Notes under the pieces: model-generated
Databases searched by the model: none
What the model saw: only the letters and a program-made list of their open reading frames with translations
What the model was told of the DNA's origin: nothing
From: Anthracocystis setariae
Taxonomy: Eukaryota > Basidiomycota > Ustilaginomycetes > Ustilaginales > Ustilaginaceae
DNA: 64,000 bases
Assembly (NCBI GenBank): GCA_928724745.1
Contig: CAKMXJ010000042.1
Coordinates: forward strand, 558,001-622,000
Reading direction: 5' to 3'
Position numbers and translations under genes: made by a program
Part shown: positions 39,501 through 50,200 of the stretch, piece by piece
How the letters are laid out: each line of letters begins with the position of its first letter
Numbering within the stretch: the stretch's first letter is position 1

Positions 39501-41190
39501 TTCTTCGATTAAGGTTGGGTCACATACCACAACCCTGTTCTGCTTGCAGTCTGCCGAAGTTTCTGCAAACGCAATATGTTTTGCCTTAAGAAGTGCTCGC
39601 AAATGATGCCTTTCCGCTGCAGTGCCCTGAGTTCCAAATTGATGTTCGAGAAGAGTAGCGATTCGTTCAGCTCTCTCTTCTGAGAGATCATCCGGTCTCC
39701 CGCTGACCCGGTAAGGCGCAAATTGCTTGCTTAGTTCTGCTCGTGCTGCCATATAATCTGGATTTTGATCCTCGATGACTAATTTGCGTTGCAAACTCGC
39801 TAGCTCTTTGCCGTCGACAGGAATTTCGAACCTAACCCGGCAGTCGCGGTTACTTTCGGGCGGTTCTGGAAGCCAGGCATGAGTATAGTCTTCGTTCTCC
39901 TCTACTGAGTCAACTTCGACTTGCAGCAGTTCTTGTGTTGACGCTTGAGGCTCATAAAGGGCCTCGAGTTCTGCAATATTACCCTCGATTGGGCTAGCCG
40001 CTATGAGCAAACGAGTTGCTTCCATTGGGGTTGCTGGAATGGGCTGACGTTGTGTGTGGTGCCGAGTAGAAACAAATTGGATCCAGCGTCGAAAAGGACT
40101 TGGTCCGCTAGTGTCCGGGAGATAAATGACATCCAGTTCATAGAAGTGCAAGGCTCCTACCTGTGTCTTCCATGGCTTTCCAAGTAGCATCGAAGCTGGG
40201 CATTCCGGCATTACTTCGAAAAAATGATCTCGTTCCTGTGTTGTTCTTTCTTCAGCATCGAATAGTTTTACCGTCAAACGTACATACCCATCAGTTTGTA
40301 CCCGAGCTCCATTTGCCATGCGAACGAAGTTATTAGATGGTGAAGGCAAGAGATTAAGTGGACGAATAAAGTCCCTTGAAACTACGTTAACAAGAGCTCC
40401 ATCATCTACTACTGCCTGACCAACAATTGTTGGGTGATCCTCGTTATCTTCTTCGTTCGACACAGTTGCATGAACCTTAAGAGTAAAGAAATCATGACGA
40501 TGGAGAGACGCTCGTTGCTGAAGAGTTCGCAGATCTGCTTTGACTTTTTTGCGGGAAGCAGGGGTTGGAATAGGTTCGGATTGCTGTGACTGCTGTTGCT
40601 GTTGCGTGGATTGCTGCTGTTGTTCCGAAGGTGGAGGCGTCGGAGTTCGGATGGACGGGGAAACTGATGGTAGGCGAGTTACGTCTCGATCTGAACGCCT
40701 TGGTCGGCTAATTTGCTGAATTGATGTTGGTTGTTGAAGGTCAACCTTAGCTATAGTTGGCGTTTGGATCTTTTCGACTAATGAATTTGTTGAGGACGAC
40801 GATTCCGATTGCATGGGCGATGATTGCGTTTCCTTAAGCGAAGATTCCGATACCATATGATTATGTGATTTGGTTGGATAAATTTGCAAATTCTGATTTT
40901 GTTGATCTGGTGATTCCGATCGCAAACATGGTTGCGACTTCTGCTGACCTGACACTGATTTTTGATTTTGTTGGGAGAGATCGATTTGCGAAGCTGCCGA
41001 AACTCGATTACAAGATTTTTTTCGCGACGCAGGAGCAAGAGCTTCCTGCGGCGGTAAAGGTACAGGCGACTTGGACCATTCGAGTTGGCCATGTGATGTA
41101 ATGGTGACATACGGATTCTCGGTTATGGCAACGGAATATAGACCCGTCGTTTGACCGGCCCTAAAGCTCGGGTCCTGACGTCTCGAGGGC
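36576..41190 (-). CDS. Gypsy pol polyprotein: protease, reverse transcriptase, RNase H, integrase
   Basis: The frame is open from just before the gag stop (about 41213; a TAG closes it upstream) to the stop at 36576. The first near-start codon is a GTG at 40955, so entry by -1 frameshift from gag is more likely than an own start. A retropepsin-like segment has VVDDGALVNVVSRDF, with DDG where DSG or DTG is usual. RT includes KRYLFKGDGCAGFF, MPFGFKVGPSLYYRF and the catalytic FWMDD. RNase H starts at FIVQSDWSAEGMGAVLMQEY. Integrase has the HHCC zinc finger ending RCQTCQQFG, then the DDE residues in WAMDFVSLP, IVTDGASHFD and APWVNGLVERHNGLL. No internal stop is seen over some 1530 codons, so pol appears functional. 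Confidence 0.9.
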
Positions 41191-41191
41191 C

Positions 41192-43277
41192 TTAGGCATT
41201 TTCCGAGCGCCGCCTATCACGAGAACTAGCCCCATACATTCGCCGATACGTTTGTTCGGGTTGAGGTACCGGTGGATTACCGCAGTTGTCTGCAAAATGA
41301 CCTCGATTACCACACCTATGACACTCATTAGTACCTGCAGGCTGAGTACCAGGAGTGAGAGGATAAGGTTCATCGATTGGTGGTTGCGTGTAAACCCGAG
41401 GATGCTGTTTGCCAAAATCCTGAAGTGCTTGTTCATATTGCTTCCTTCCTTCGGGTGTGTCTGCGAACACCATTTGGCGGATCTCTGTAAAGCGATCCTT
41501 AGGTGGAGAAGGTGGGTATTGAACGTTGGCTGGCGGTGGCAAAGGCTTGAATTTACCGTAGCTTTGCTCAGCCGGAGGTGAGGGCGGTAGCTGATAAGAC
41601 CCATTAGTGCCTTTGCGTAATTCCGCGATTTCGTTGCGCAATCGTTTCTCCATTTCACTCTCCCTCTGCTGTTGTGCCCGCAGCTGCTTCGCAAAGTCCT
41701 TCCGCTGGTCATGGTCTGCAATGATTCGCTCAATGGCTACCGGAGGAATCGATCTGCAAGTATCAACGAAATCAGGGACCGTGCTTTCTACAGGAGGAGC
41801 AATGATCGCCTGAATTTCCGCTGGTAAAGATGACCAAGCTGCGAACGCGAGAGAGGACGGGGAGGTGAAATCGGGCGGGATGTCCGCTGCCAGCTCCTCC
41901 AGCTTGGTCAGCCATTCTTCCCAGTACTTATAATCGCGGAAGAGATCAAGGTTTGGACCGAGGTGTGCATTGAATCGCGACTGTCGTGCATTCTTTGCAC
42001 CAGCAAATCCAGTCTCCCTTTCGAATCGCTTCAGGAAAGCGCGCTGCAACTTGTCCCATGAACCTTGAGTGGTGTCATCCATGTGAAATAATAGCAAATA
42101 AGAAATGACGGCCTTACGGCAAAGCCAAAAGGAACAGTTAATTCTGACTTTTGGACGTGACTTACGGAAGTAGGCGTCGGGTGATCAACCCCGACGTCGG
42201 GTTCTGACAAACTGCGGGTTTGTTAGGATCCCGGAAGTCTTAGGATATCCGAACGTTATCTTTGTTATTATTCCAAAGATCCACGTCGGGTTTCGTACGC
42301 TCACGTCGTTTCGCAGAGGTAGGAAGCTTGAACGATGAATACTATAAGTACTTTGATGACCACTCAGCGAGTTGTCGGAGAGAAGGTGTGATGAGAGTAT
42401 ATAGGGGAAAGATTCGATGTTTTCCAGAGACACTAACGAGTCACGACAAAAGGTGTTTATATACATGTTGAGTCCGCAATGTTGTTTCCTTACGTTCGTA
42501 CTGAACGTTCCTTGGTGGATCTCGCGATGTCTGTAGCGTAATCCTCTCACTTGGTCGTTGGTGCCAACCTTTTGCTGTGGGATCTCCCTTCTGATCGTAT
42601 AGGGAGAATTCGTGGTTTCTTCTTGAGGACGCATCCGGAATCATAAGACCCGACCGCGGGTCTTAAGACTATGTTTCGAACCTTCTGTCTTGAATCGTGT
42701 GTCTTGGACGCGTGTGTGGGTTTCGGGTGTTTTCTTGTAAAATGGGTCGTGGTTGTTCAAATCCGGCTAAGGGTGCAAACCCGGACACGGGTTACGAAAC
42801 CCGACGTCGGGTTTTGTGGCCCGATGGTGAAATGTTCTTAGTGAGAGACGGAATATGGAACTCTGCGTTCCAACAATCCAGAGAATCGAACCACTTCTCC
42901 GCGATACCCTCCATTCTGTTCTTGAAGAACTTAGCTGCTATAACATCATTATCAAGTTGCCCGATCTCCATTAGATAGAGTTCGAAATCCTTGAGATAAC
43001 GTTTAGCGGTAGGCCCGGATGGCGAAGCATTGTAAACTTCGATTCGAGAAGGCATATCGTTAATTGCAGCGTGTGCTGGATAGGTAGTTTGCAATGAGCC
43101 AGAGGCTAAAGGTTGAAGATCTGTTGGTGGTGGCGAGCTAGTAGTCGCAAAAACCGACGAAGAGGATGGCTTATCTGCTTCAACAACTTCAGAAGCAAAA
43201 GGATTTGCTTCAAGGGAGCGTTTAATGACTTGAGCGACACGAATTCGCTCGGATTGACGACGTTCAGATCCGCTCAT
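41192..43277 (-). pseudogene. Gypsy gag, split by a 722-bp insertion
   Basis: The ATG at 43277 starts MSGSERRQSERIRVAQVIKR and runs through FELYLMEIGQLDNDVIAAKF and KNRMEGIAEKWFDSLD up to 42829. After the insertion the frame resumes at 42106 (FHMDDTTQGSWDKLQRAFLK, FKRFERETG) and ends at the TAA at 41192, with a CCHC knuckle (CHRCGNRGHFADNC). The insertion adds stops in the reading frame, so full-length Gag cannot be made from this copy. The short target duplication and in-phase flanks indicate that no other damage occurred. Pol lies in the -1 frame and overlaps the gag end by about 22 bases (GCGGCGCTCGGAAAATGCC). Confidence 0.85.
42107..42828 (-). mobile_element. 722-bp LTR-like insertion inside Gypsy gag
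   Basis: The insert interrupts gag between repeats of GAAATG (42102-42107 and 42829-42834), implying a 5-6 bp target duplication. On the minus strand it has a TATATAAACACC box (near 42455-42466), which suggests an LTR promoter, and it carries no coding domain. Its ends are not the usual TG...CA. It contains several near-palindromes of ACCCGACGTCGGGT: at 42190-42201, an 18-bp perfect version at 42797-42814, and variants near 42285, 42650 and 42780. A solo LTR of another retrotransposon is the leading reading; a non-autonomous element with palindromic ends is the alternative. Confidence 0.6.
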
Positions 43278-43710
43278 AAGAGTGGATGGATCGCGAATAG
43301 CTCGATGGCGAGCAATGAGTTTCGAAGCGTTTCCGACCTATTACAAGGTATTGATGCCGGGGATGCTTAAGGAATAAGAATAGCCTGAAGATCAGAAGGC
43401 GAAAGCCTTGATTGAGAATCAAGGCTAAGCTTCCACACGAGCGGATGGATCGTGGATGACTCTTGAGCGGATGGTGTTAAAGACGATCCGTTTGCTGGAT
43501 TCGCGAGAGCCGATGTTACGGAAGACCTAGACGCTAAGAGTACTCCTAGAAGTACCACAAGTCGTTGGAATTGAGAACGAAACAAGATGATGTTATGAAG
43601 AGACGTTGACTTGCTGATTTTTTTTTGCTGGATACAGAGCGCCAAAACGCTTTGCGTGCTTTGTTGCTGATGTCGATGTCTGAATGTCGGTTTCCGGGTT
43701 GGCCCCCCAA
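43278..43710 (-). other. Gypsy leader between the 5' LTR and gag
   Basis: Directly inside the 5' LTR (minus strand, starting at 43710) the sequence is TTGGGGGGCCAACCCGGAAA. It begins with TGG after one base, as a tRNA-primed primer-binding site would, but I could not match it to a particular tRNA. A short open frame (43367-43645) has no recognisable domain. Confidence 0.45.
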
Positions 43711-43903
43711 TGAAACAGACTAAAGAGACTAGAGCGGGTAGAGCTAGAACGTTGCGTTTGCTTAAAATTTGGTACTTGGAATGGTGGTGATGAAATTAAA
43801 GGCTTGCGACAACAATGGCTGAGTTTTTGCCACCGGGTCACGTGAAAATTCGAAAATACAAAAAATCGAAACCAAGAATCGAACTGAAGCTCCTCCGTTG
43901 ACA
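43711..43903 (-). repeat. 5' LTR of the Gypsy element
   Basis: This 193-bp LTR is a copy of 35887-36079 with one difference. The CCGC flanking duplication is at 43904-43907, where the element 2 RT frame resumes. Confidence 0.93.
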
Positions 43904-45039
43904 CCGCCTCATGGGCATCCACTTTGACGGCCAATACTACCAAGAATGTGCGCTAGCGTTCGGTGGACGCTCATCGCCATTCTTATTCAACCTCTTTGCC
44001 GAGTTCCTGCATTGGCTCACCTCCTTCGCCCTGCAGTCCGTGACGACGCCGTCCACCTCACATTCCGCCGTCTCACATTACTTGGACGATTTCTTTGGCG
44101 CCTCCGACGCCACCGCCCCTCACGCCGTCCCCATCCAAGTGCTCAGCCTAGCCGCAGCAGCACTTGGGTTCAAGATCAGCAGCAAGAAGACGGTCTGGGA
44201 CACCACCCGACTGGAGATCCTTGGCATTGAGCTGGACTCCGTTGCCCAGACCGCTTCGATCACACAGGAACGCCGCAAGCGCACCATCGACTTGTGCTTG
44301 CGCATCATCGATCGTGGCCGCGCGTCTCTCCTTGAGCTTCAACAGGTGGCCGGCCACCTTCAGTTCATCACCCGAGTCGCCCCTCACGGCCGTGCCTTCC
44401 TGCGACGCCTATACGACGCCGTCAGAGCTCATTACAAGGCGCCTTTTGGTCGCCGTATCAGTCGAGCCACACGCGCGGAACTGGTATGGTGGATTACAAC
44501 GCTGCATTCTTGGGACGGCGTGTCCCTGCTCCAGCCATCCCCGCTCATCATCGAACACATATGGACGGACGCATCGCCTCGCGCCATTGGCGCTCACCTT
44601 GGCAGCATGGGCCGGCCCTCTGCTGCCTTTTCTAAGGAGCTCTCCCGCCGCCACCGTCGCAAGAACATCCGCTTCTTGGAGGCGCTGGCCGTGCTTGAGG
44701 CCCTCCGACGTTTCTCGCCACTTTGGACCGGACATCGCAAAGTGATCCTCCACGTGGACAACGAGAACGTTGAGTATGGCTTGCGGAAGGGCTTGATCAG
44801 AGATCCGGCGACGCAGACGCTGTTTCGGGAGATCTTCTCCCTCTGCCTTCGCCAGCGCATCGACCTCGTTCCCGTTCGTGTCTCGTCGGAGGCCAACGTG
44901 CTTGCTGACGCCCTTTCCCGCCGCCGTTTTGCCTTCCTCCAACAGCATTACCCGGCGGCCTTCGCCCTCCTATCGTTCAACGGGACCAGAGCGACCAGCA
45001 GCCACCCCCGACCTTCGCCGCCACCGTCAGCCTCAGCAG
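43904..45039 (+). pseudogene. Element 2 RT-RNase H, 3' part
   Basis: The RT frame resumes after the CCGC duplication with [18 protein letters not shown], then [12 protein letters not shown] (motif B) and the catalytic YLDD (44079-44090). RNase H-like segments follow: [58 protein letters not shown]. They match element 1 segment by segment. The conserved protein ends near 44960; a Pro/Ser-rich stretch follows before the YR begins in the -1 frame, the same relation as in element 1. Apart from the split the RT-RH has no stop or frame break as read. Confidence 0.85.
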
Positions 45040-46028
45040 CTCAGCAGCTTTCCTCCTCTGGAACGGACTCGCTAGCAGCACACGGTCCAGATCGTCCGCC
45101 ATCGTCGACGACTACCTCTCCTCCTGCGCGGCCAGGACAGCCCCCTCCTCCTCACCTTTCCCCGCCACCGCCATCACCCTTATCGAGTGGTGCGCTCACC
45201 ACCATGCCGGGAGTCGGTCGTACGGTTTGCTCAAACGCAACCTCGCCACACTCAAGTCGTGGCACATCGACCTCGGGCTCAGCACCACCGCCTTTGACTC
45301 CGAGCGCCTCGCCCGTGTCACCAGAGGATACAAGCGCGTCATTGGCGTCCCCAGCCCGGCCGCCAAGCTGCCGATCACACTCCCACTCCTTCGGCAGCTC
45401 GTCCTGGCGCTCCGCGTCGTCTGCCCATCTCAGCACGATCGCAGGATGTACCGCGCCTCCTTCTGTCTCGCCTTTGCTTGCTTCTTACGCGCAGGCGAGT
45501 TCACTTGGGAAACGCAAGGCGCCTCACCTCCCCTCCTCGTCGGCTCCGTCTCCTTCGCCGCCGACCGTTCCTTCGCCACCATCTTCCTGCCCTCCAGCAA
45601 GACGGATCCTTTCCGGTCGGGTGTCACGCTCACAGCACCGGCCGTCCCTCTCTCCACGTGCGCAGTCGCAGCCTTGGCGACCATCTGCCACGGTCGCCCC
45701 CCCCTCAGCACCCCTCTTCGCCCTCGAAGGTGGTCTCCCCTTCAGTCGACAGGCCTTCTCGAGCATGCTCCGCCGCTGCCTCGCTCACTGTGGCATCCAG
45801 GCGTTGGCATACTCGGGCCATTCCTTCCGTCGCGGCGCCGCCACTTGGGCTGCGTCCAATGGCGTCGACGACGACACAATCCGCGCACTTGGTCGATGGC
45901 GAAGTGATTGCTTCCGTCGCTATATCGACAAGACAGCCACCGAGCGCGCCGCCACCGCCAGATCCGCCTTATACGCCAACACGAGCCACCACCTCGACCT
46001 CTCTGTTGCCGCGTGGCACGATCTCTAG
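45040..46028 (+). pseudogene. Element 2 tyrosine recombinase, frame-broken
   Basis: The N-terminal part lies in the -1 frame relative to [16 protein letters not shown], then [34 protein letters not shown] and the box I arginine in [10 protein letters not shown]. Near 45697-45704 there is a run of eight C. After it, the conserved sequence continues only in the RT frame: [20 protein letters not shown] (box II His and Arg) and the nucleophile Tyr in RRYIDKT (45921-45923), to the TAG at 46026-46028. A one-base expansion of the C-run explains the break. All catalytic residues survive in the two halves, but no single frame encodes them. Confidence 0.85.
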
Positions 46029-46126
46029 CCCTCTTCCTCGATTCCTCTCGATGGGGACCGCCTCTCGATGCTCTCCAGCCGTCGTTCACAACCGGTACAC
46101 CTAACGGTCCGCTGATCACACCTCAT

Positions 46127-46242
46127 GGCCACGGCTGGGAGCTCGCGAGCGACTCGCTCGAGTTCGGCAAATCGATTCTTCCTGTTCTCTTTCGTGCGAG
46201 TGGTGTGGAGGCGTGAGCAACCGCGAGCCAGCAACGGTGATG
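46127..46242 (+). repeat. Split direct repeat B1 of element 2
   Basis: This 116-bp segment begins GGCCACGGCTGGGAGCTCG and ends AGCAACGGTGATG; it is repeated at 46561-46676. The final TG is shared with A2. Confidence 0.92.
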
Positions 46243-46408
46243 CAGTGCGCTTGGTACGAGCGCTAGCTTCACTGGGGCGTCGCGGGCGCTCACGTAAGCA
46301 GCGCGTAAGCAGAGGTGACGTGTACAAGCAGCTCAGCTTGCTCATCTCACTCTGTTCTTCTTCACCACCATCTCGCTCGCCGTCTCGCCTCGCGATTCGG
46401 CTTTTTCA
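46241..46408 (+). repeat. Split direct repeat A2 of element 2
   Basis: This is a 168-bp copy of A1 (32554-32721), read as identical. A 152-bp spacer (46409-46560) with a repeated CAGTCTTAGTTATCTTC motif (about 46451-46500) separates it from B2. Confidence 0.92.
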
Positions 46409-46560
46409 CCCGCCCTGACCCGTCCCTACGCAGCTCACGCTCTTATCTTATCAGTCTTAGTTATCTTCTTCTTAGTTATCTGTCAGTCTTAGTTATCTTC
46501 GCGGTCTCCCGCACCCTCTGCTACGCTCACACGCGACGCTCGACCGCCCGTGCCCTGTAC

Positions 46561-46676
46561 GGCCACGGCTGGGAGCTCGCGAGCGACTCGCTCGAGTTCG
46601 GCAAATCGATTCTTCCTGTTCTCTTTCGTGCGAGTGGTGTGGAGGCGTGAGCAACCGCGAGCCAGCAACGGTGATG
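46561..46676 (+). repeat. Split direct repeat B2, right end of element 2
   Basis: This 116-bp copy of B1 ends the element at GGTGATG; AGGAATGACG then begins the flank. Confidence 0.9.
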
Positions 46677-47200
46677 AGGAATGACGATGTGCATCTCAAC
46701 CGCGGCAGAGGACTGCGGAATCGAGGTTGGGAGGATTGACAGATTTTGAAGTACGCTCCTGTCCGGGTACAGACAGTACTGTGATTGCGCTGACAGCTGC
46801 TTAGGGTTCTGCTTCCATTGTCTCTGTGTATGTGTGTGTGTGCGCCAAACACAACCGAGCTCTTTTGATTCACTCACTCAGACTCAGCACGACAGAAAAA
46901 CGCTTTTTTGTTTGCTCATTCACGGGTCCAAAGCCTCCATCGACGGTCGACTCCATCCTTTCATGTCCCGCACTCATCCTAAGCCTACTGTACTCGCATT
47001 CCACCTTGGCTGGCAACACCCTTACAGCCTCATCTCAGAGAAAAGACAGCCCCGGACCGGCATCTACGAACCTATCCTTGATGCCTACACCCTTCGATAA
47101 ATCATGATGAGCTTGGCCGGTACGCCTTAAGCTCACAGCAACGCTATCGGCGCATCTAGGGCACAGGTTGAAGCGCTACCTCGCGCAGCAATCCACCAAG
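46677..47200. promoter_or_regulatory. Interval between element 2 and the hydrolase gene
   Basis: This 524-bp stretch has no firm gene. It contains a GT-rich run near 46827-46842 and CAGTACTG/TACTGTAC motifs near 46774 and 46985. An ATGATGAGC at 47104 followed by GTACGC could be a short first exon of the hydrolase gene, joined after CTAG at about 47158 (an intron of some 39 nt, unusually short). Confidence 0.4.
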
Positions 47201-50200
47201 ATGCTCGACATGCTGCGTCCAGCATCATCGAGCAAAGCTCGGCCAGCTCCACCTCGCGCACCTTCCCCTTCCACCTCGCCGGCATCTTCTACTTCGACCC
47301 TCAAAGCATCCTCTTCCCGCAGATCAAACGCCAGGTCAGATCAATCCTCCTCAACAAAGAGATCCTCTTCCGCCTTCACAGCTCGTTCCAAGGGTCAACA
47401 AGCACGCCGCCTCAGTCTCGAAACCGCCGTCTCCTCTTCCCATACATATTCCCGACGCGATGATCTCCTTGACCTACACTTAGGCTCTGCATCGTCGATA
47501 TCTTTGCCGGGCCTGGCTCCATTCCGGAGATCCACTTTGGCGTCTGATCCGAAACGTGACTCGCCAACCAGATCCAAACCAGCCCGATCCAGCGGTGTCA
47601 CAAAAACCTCCTCTCGCCATGATTCTCGTCGCACAAGACGGCCATCTCGAGGCCAGAGTCCACTACTCGGCGGGTTGTATTTCTCCGATCTGGTCGTGGT
47701 AGCCTTCTTCTATACCGTCAATCTCTTACGTACCTGCGGTATTGCCGAGCTGGTCGATGTGGCCTTCAAAGCATTTACCTACATCTGCACCCGGCTACCC
47801 ATGGACTTCTACCAGAGATGGTCGCTCAGCCGTCCAGCATCGAATCAATTTGCAAGATATACACCTTCGGGTGCGACAAGGCCGATGCAGCATCGTCATC
47901 CTCACATAGTAAAGCCCAACAGCGAAACGTCATCGCCTACGAGTGAGTCAGACGACAACGCCGTGCGTCCAGCACAGTTCAGTCGCACCTCGTCCGCAGT
48001 GGTTTCTTCCTCTGACGAGGGACCGAGTTCGTCTGACGAGATCGACCCAGGTGCGCCTTTGTCGCCCTTCCACCACCTCACGCTGCTTCTCGTTCGATTC
48101 GCTTGTTCGAGCTTTCCACATCTTGTGCCTCGTGTTCTCTTTGCCGAGGAGACCATCGGTCCCCTCGTTCGGTGGAGAACTGGTGGAGGCGCAGCAGGCA
48201 TCGTGCGCGAATTCACCAGTGAGCAGACGTCCTCTGCAGACCCAGCTTACAGTCACGCCGACGTACCTGCCTCCGGCTCAGCCGAAAAACCTCATGCAAG
48301 TCGAAGAGCCTTTCGCACTTATACCCGACCTGGCTTCCGTGCCTTCTGGATCGGCGCAGATGCCCACGTCCCTGTCGAAGTCCGCCGTTCCGATCCATCC
48401 TCTAAATCCGCGACCACCCTTCTCTACCTTCATGGCGGAGGCTTCTCTCTCGGCTCCGTTGCATTCTACGCCGAAGCTCTGATTCGCATCATCACCAAAG
48501 TTTGCCGGATAGAGGATCACGACAACGACGCTCGCTGCGTTGCTGTCGAATACGACCTCAGCCCTACCTCGCGATTTCCAGGTCCTCTTCTTCAGTGTCT
48601 CAGATGTTATGCCCATCTGATCGAGGTAGAGGGCATCGACCCAGCTAGCATCACCATCGCAGGAGACAGTGCCGGTGGCAACCTGGCCATGGCCATGTTG
48701 TTATGTCTTGATGGCCAAGCCAGGGGCGAGGCTCGCCTCGGCGAGAGGGATTGGGGGAAATTGCCAATGCCGGGCAAGGCGGTACTGATCAGTCCTTGGG
48801 CAGATTTGAGGCCGCACAAGTCGTGGGCCTTTGCCCCTTTGAGAGAGCCTGAGCTCACTCCGGATAATGCCCGGCAAGGTTCGATTGTTGGCAGTGACGC
48901 GAACAACAACTCGGGCGGATCACGGTCGCGCACATCTGCATGGACCGAGGCCATTGGGCAGCATGAATGGGACTACGTCGCAGCGGAAGCGCTCATGCAC
49001 TTTGCGCAGCTCTATGCTGGTGTACTCAAGACCCCGCGTAGAGTCAGAGGTCCCATGGGTTGGGTTGCTCACATGTGCGCCGTTCTTGCTGGCGATGATA
49101 ATGATGCGGGTACGGCACCTCCAAAGGCCTCCAGTGCTGCTCAGCAACGATCGACGGCGTTGACCGCGCCACTCGCGGTTCTCCGCACGCTCGTCTCGCC
49201 ACCGCAGAGAATGGCTAGAGCTGCACACAACATGCTCACCGAACCCTTGCTCAATCTTTCAAACACCTCTAGAACTTCGTTCAAATCCTCAGGCCGGTCA
49301 GGATCGGATGCTTTCAACGACGTTGAAAATATCCGCCCTTCTGGCGTTGGCGCACTGGATCCCATCTTCCCCAAGGCGGAACGAACGACGGATGCGGTTC
49401 CGACTACAGCGGACCTCTACATCCCGTTTTGGGAGTCTCAGAAAGACGACAACGACGACCAACGAGGAGGGAAGTCGGACAGGAGAAGGGATGACCCAGA
49501 ATTTGAAGCCGCAAGGACATTGCTTGAGGAGAGCAAGCTGATCAACCCAGCCATCGGCGACTGGAGCCGAATTTGTCTCAAGAATGGCATGCTGGTGCTT
49601 TGGGGCGACCGGGAACGTCTTGCAGACGACATCGAGATTTGGGTCGACCGTGTTCGGCAGTCGCAAGCATTCCAACGTGCTCGTAGTGGCGAAAGTACGG
49701 ATGACCAGCCTGGTCAAGATTTCGATCCGTCTCTCTCTCGCACCTCCTCAGAGTCCCCAAGTAGATCCCTGCAAGAACGCCGGGCAGCATCAAGATCGCC
49801 TCGTCGAAACTCGCAAGAATCGCCTGATCACGCGGCGGATTGGCTTTGCACTGCAGTTGAGCATGGACCTGGCGGCGTACACGCTTGGCCCTTCGTCTCT
49901 ATGTACCTGGCTGGAAGCGAGGTGGAGAGGGAGAAGGGGCTGGAGATCATTGCCAGATTTATCTCCGAGTCGGACAGCCCAGCAGCAACGCACTTCACCA
50001 ATCCGTCTTCAACCAGCGCATCTCTGGCCGTACAGCTTCCTCCCCGGCAAGAGCACCGTTCGCCGCCGGCCAATTCGCCGCCGCATCTCAACGCCGTCTC
50101 GCCTGCTGGCTCGATGCCGTCGGACATCAGTTCAAGGGATGGGGATTACCCTTTTTTGGAATCGTCTTACACTGAATCGGAGGATTGGGACCCGAACGAG

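Larger units (their letters stand above)
35887..43903 (-). mobile_element. Ty3/Gypsy LTR retrotransposon nested in element 2
   Basis: The 8017-bp insertion has 193-bp LTRs at 35887-36079 and 43711-43903 that differ at one position as read (A at 36073, G at 43897). The ends are TG...CA and the flanks carry a 4-bp CCGC duplication (35883-35886 and 43904-43907). It reads on the minus strand: 5' LTR on the right, then gag, pol and the 3' LTR on the left. Domain order protease-RT-RNase H-integrase places it in Ty3/Gypsy. Near-identical LTRs mean recent insertion. Its base composition is visibly AT-richer than element 2. Gag is split by the insertion at 42107-42828. Confidence 0.93.
32554..46676 (+). 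mobile_element. Element 2: second YR retrotransposon (DIRS/Ngaro type), split by a nested Gypsy element
   Basis: It spans 14.1 kb, about 6.1 kb without the insertion. Repeat A (168 bp) lies at 32554-32721 and 46241-46408, and repeat B (116 bp) at 46127-46242 and 46561-46676. The order is again A1-ORF1-RT/RNase H-YR-B1-A2-spacer-B2, with a 152-bp spacer (46409-46560) and a 2-bp B1/A2 overlap (TG). The proteins are clear homologues of element 1, but the repeats share no obvious sequence with it, so these are two families. Coding capacity is lost: a Gypsy element is inserted in the RT gene and the YR has a frame break. No target-site duplication is visible. Confidence 0.9.

Noticed and set aside
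46125..46418. Small open frames in repeats A and B of element 2
   Set aside because: They are low-complexity, differ in frame between copies and have no ORF1- or RT-like sequence.
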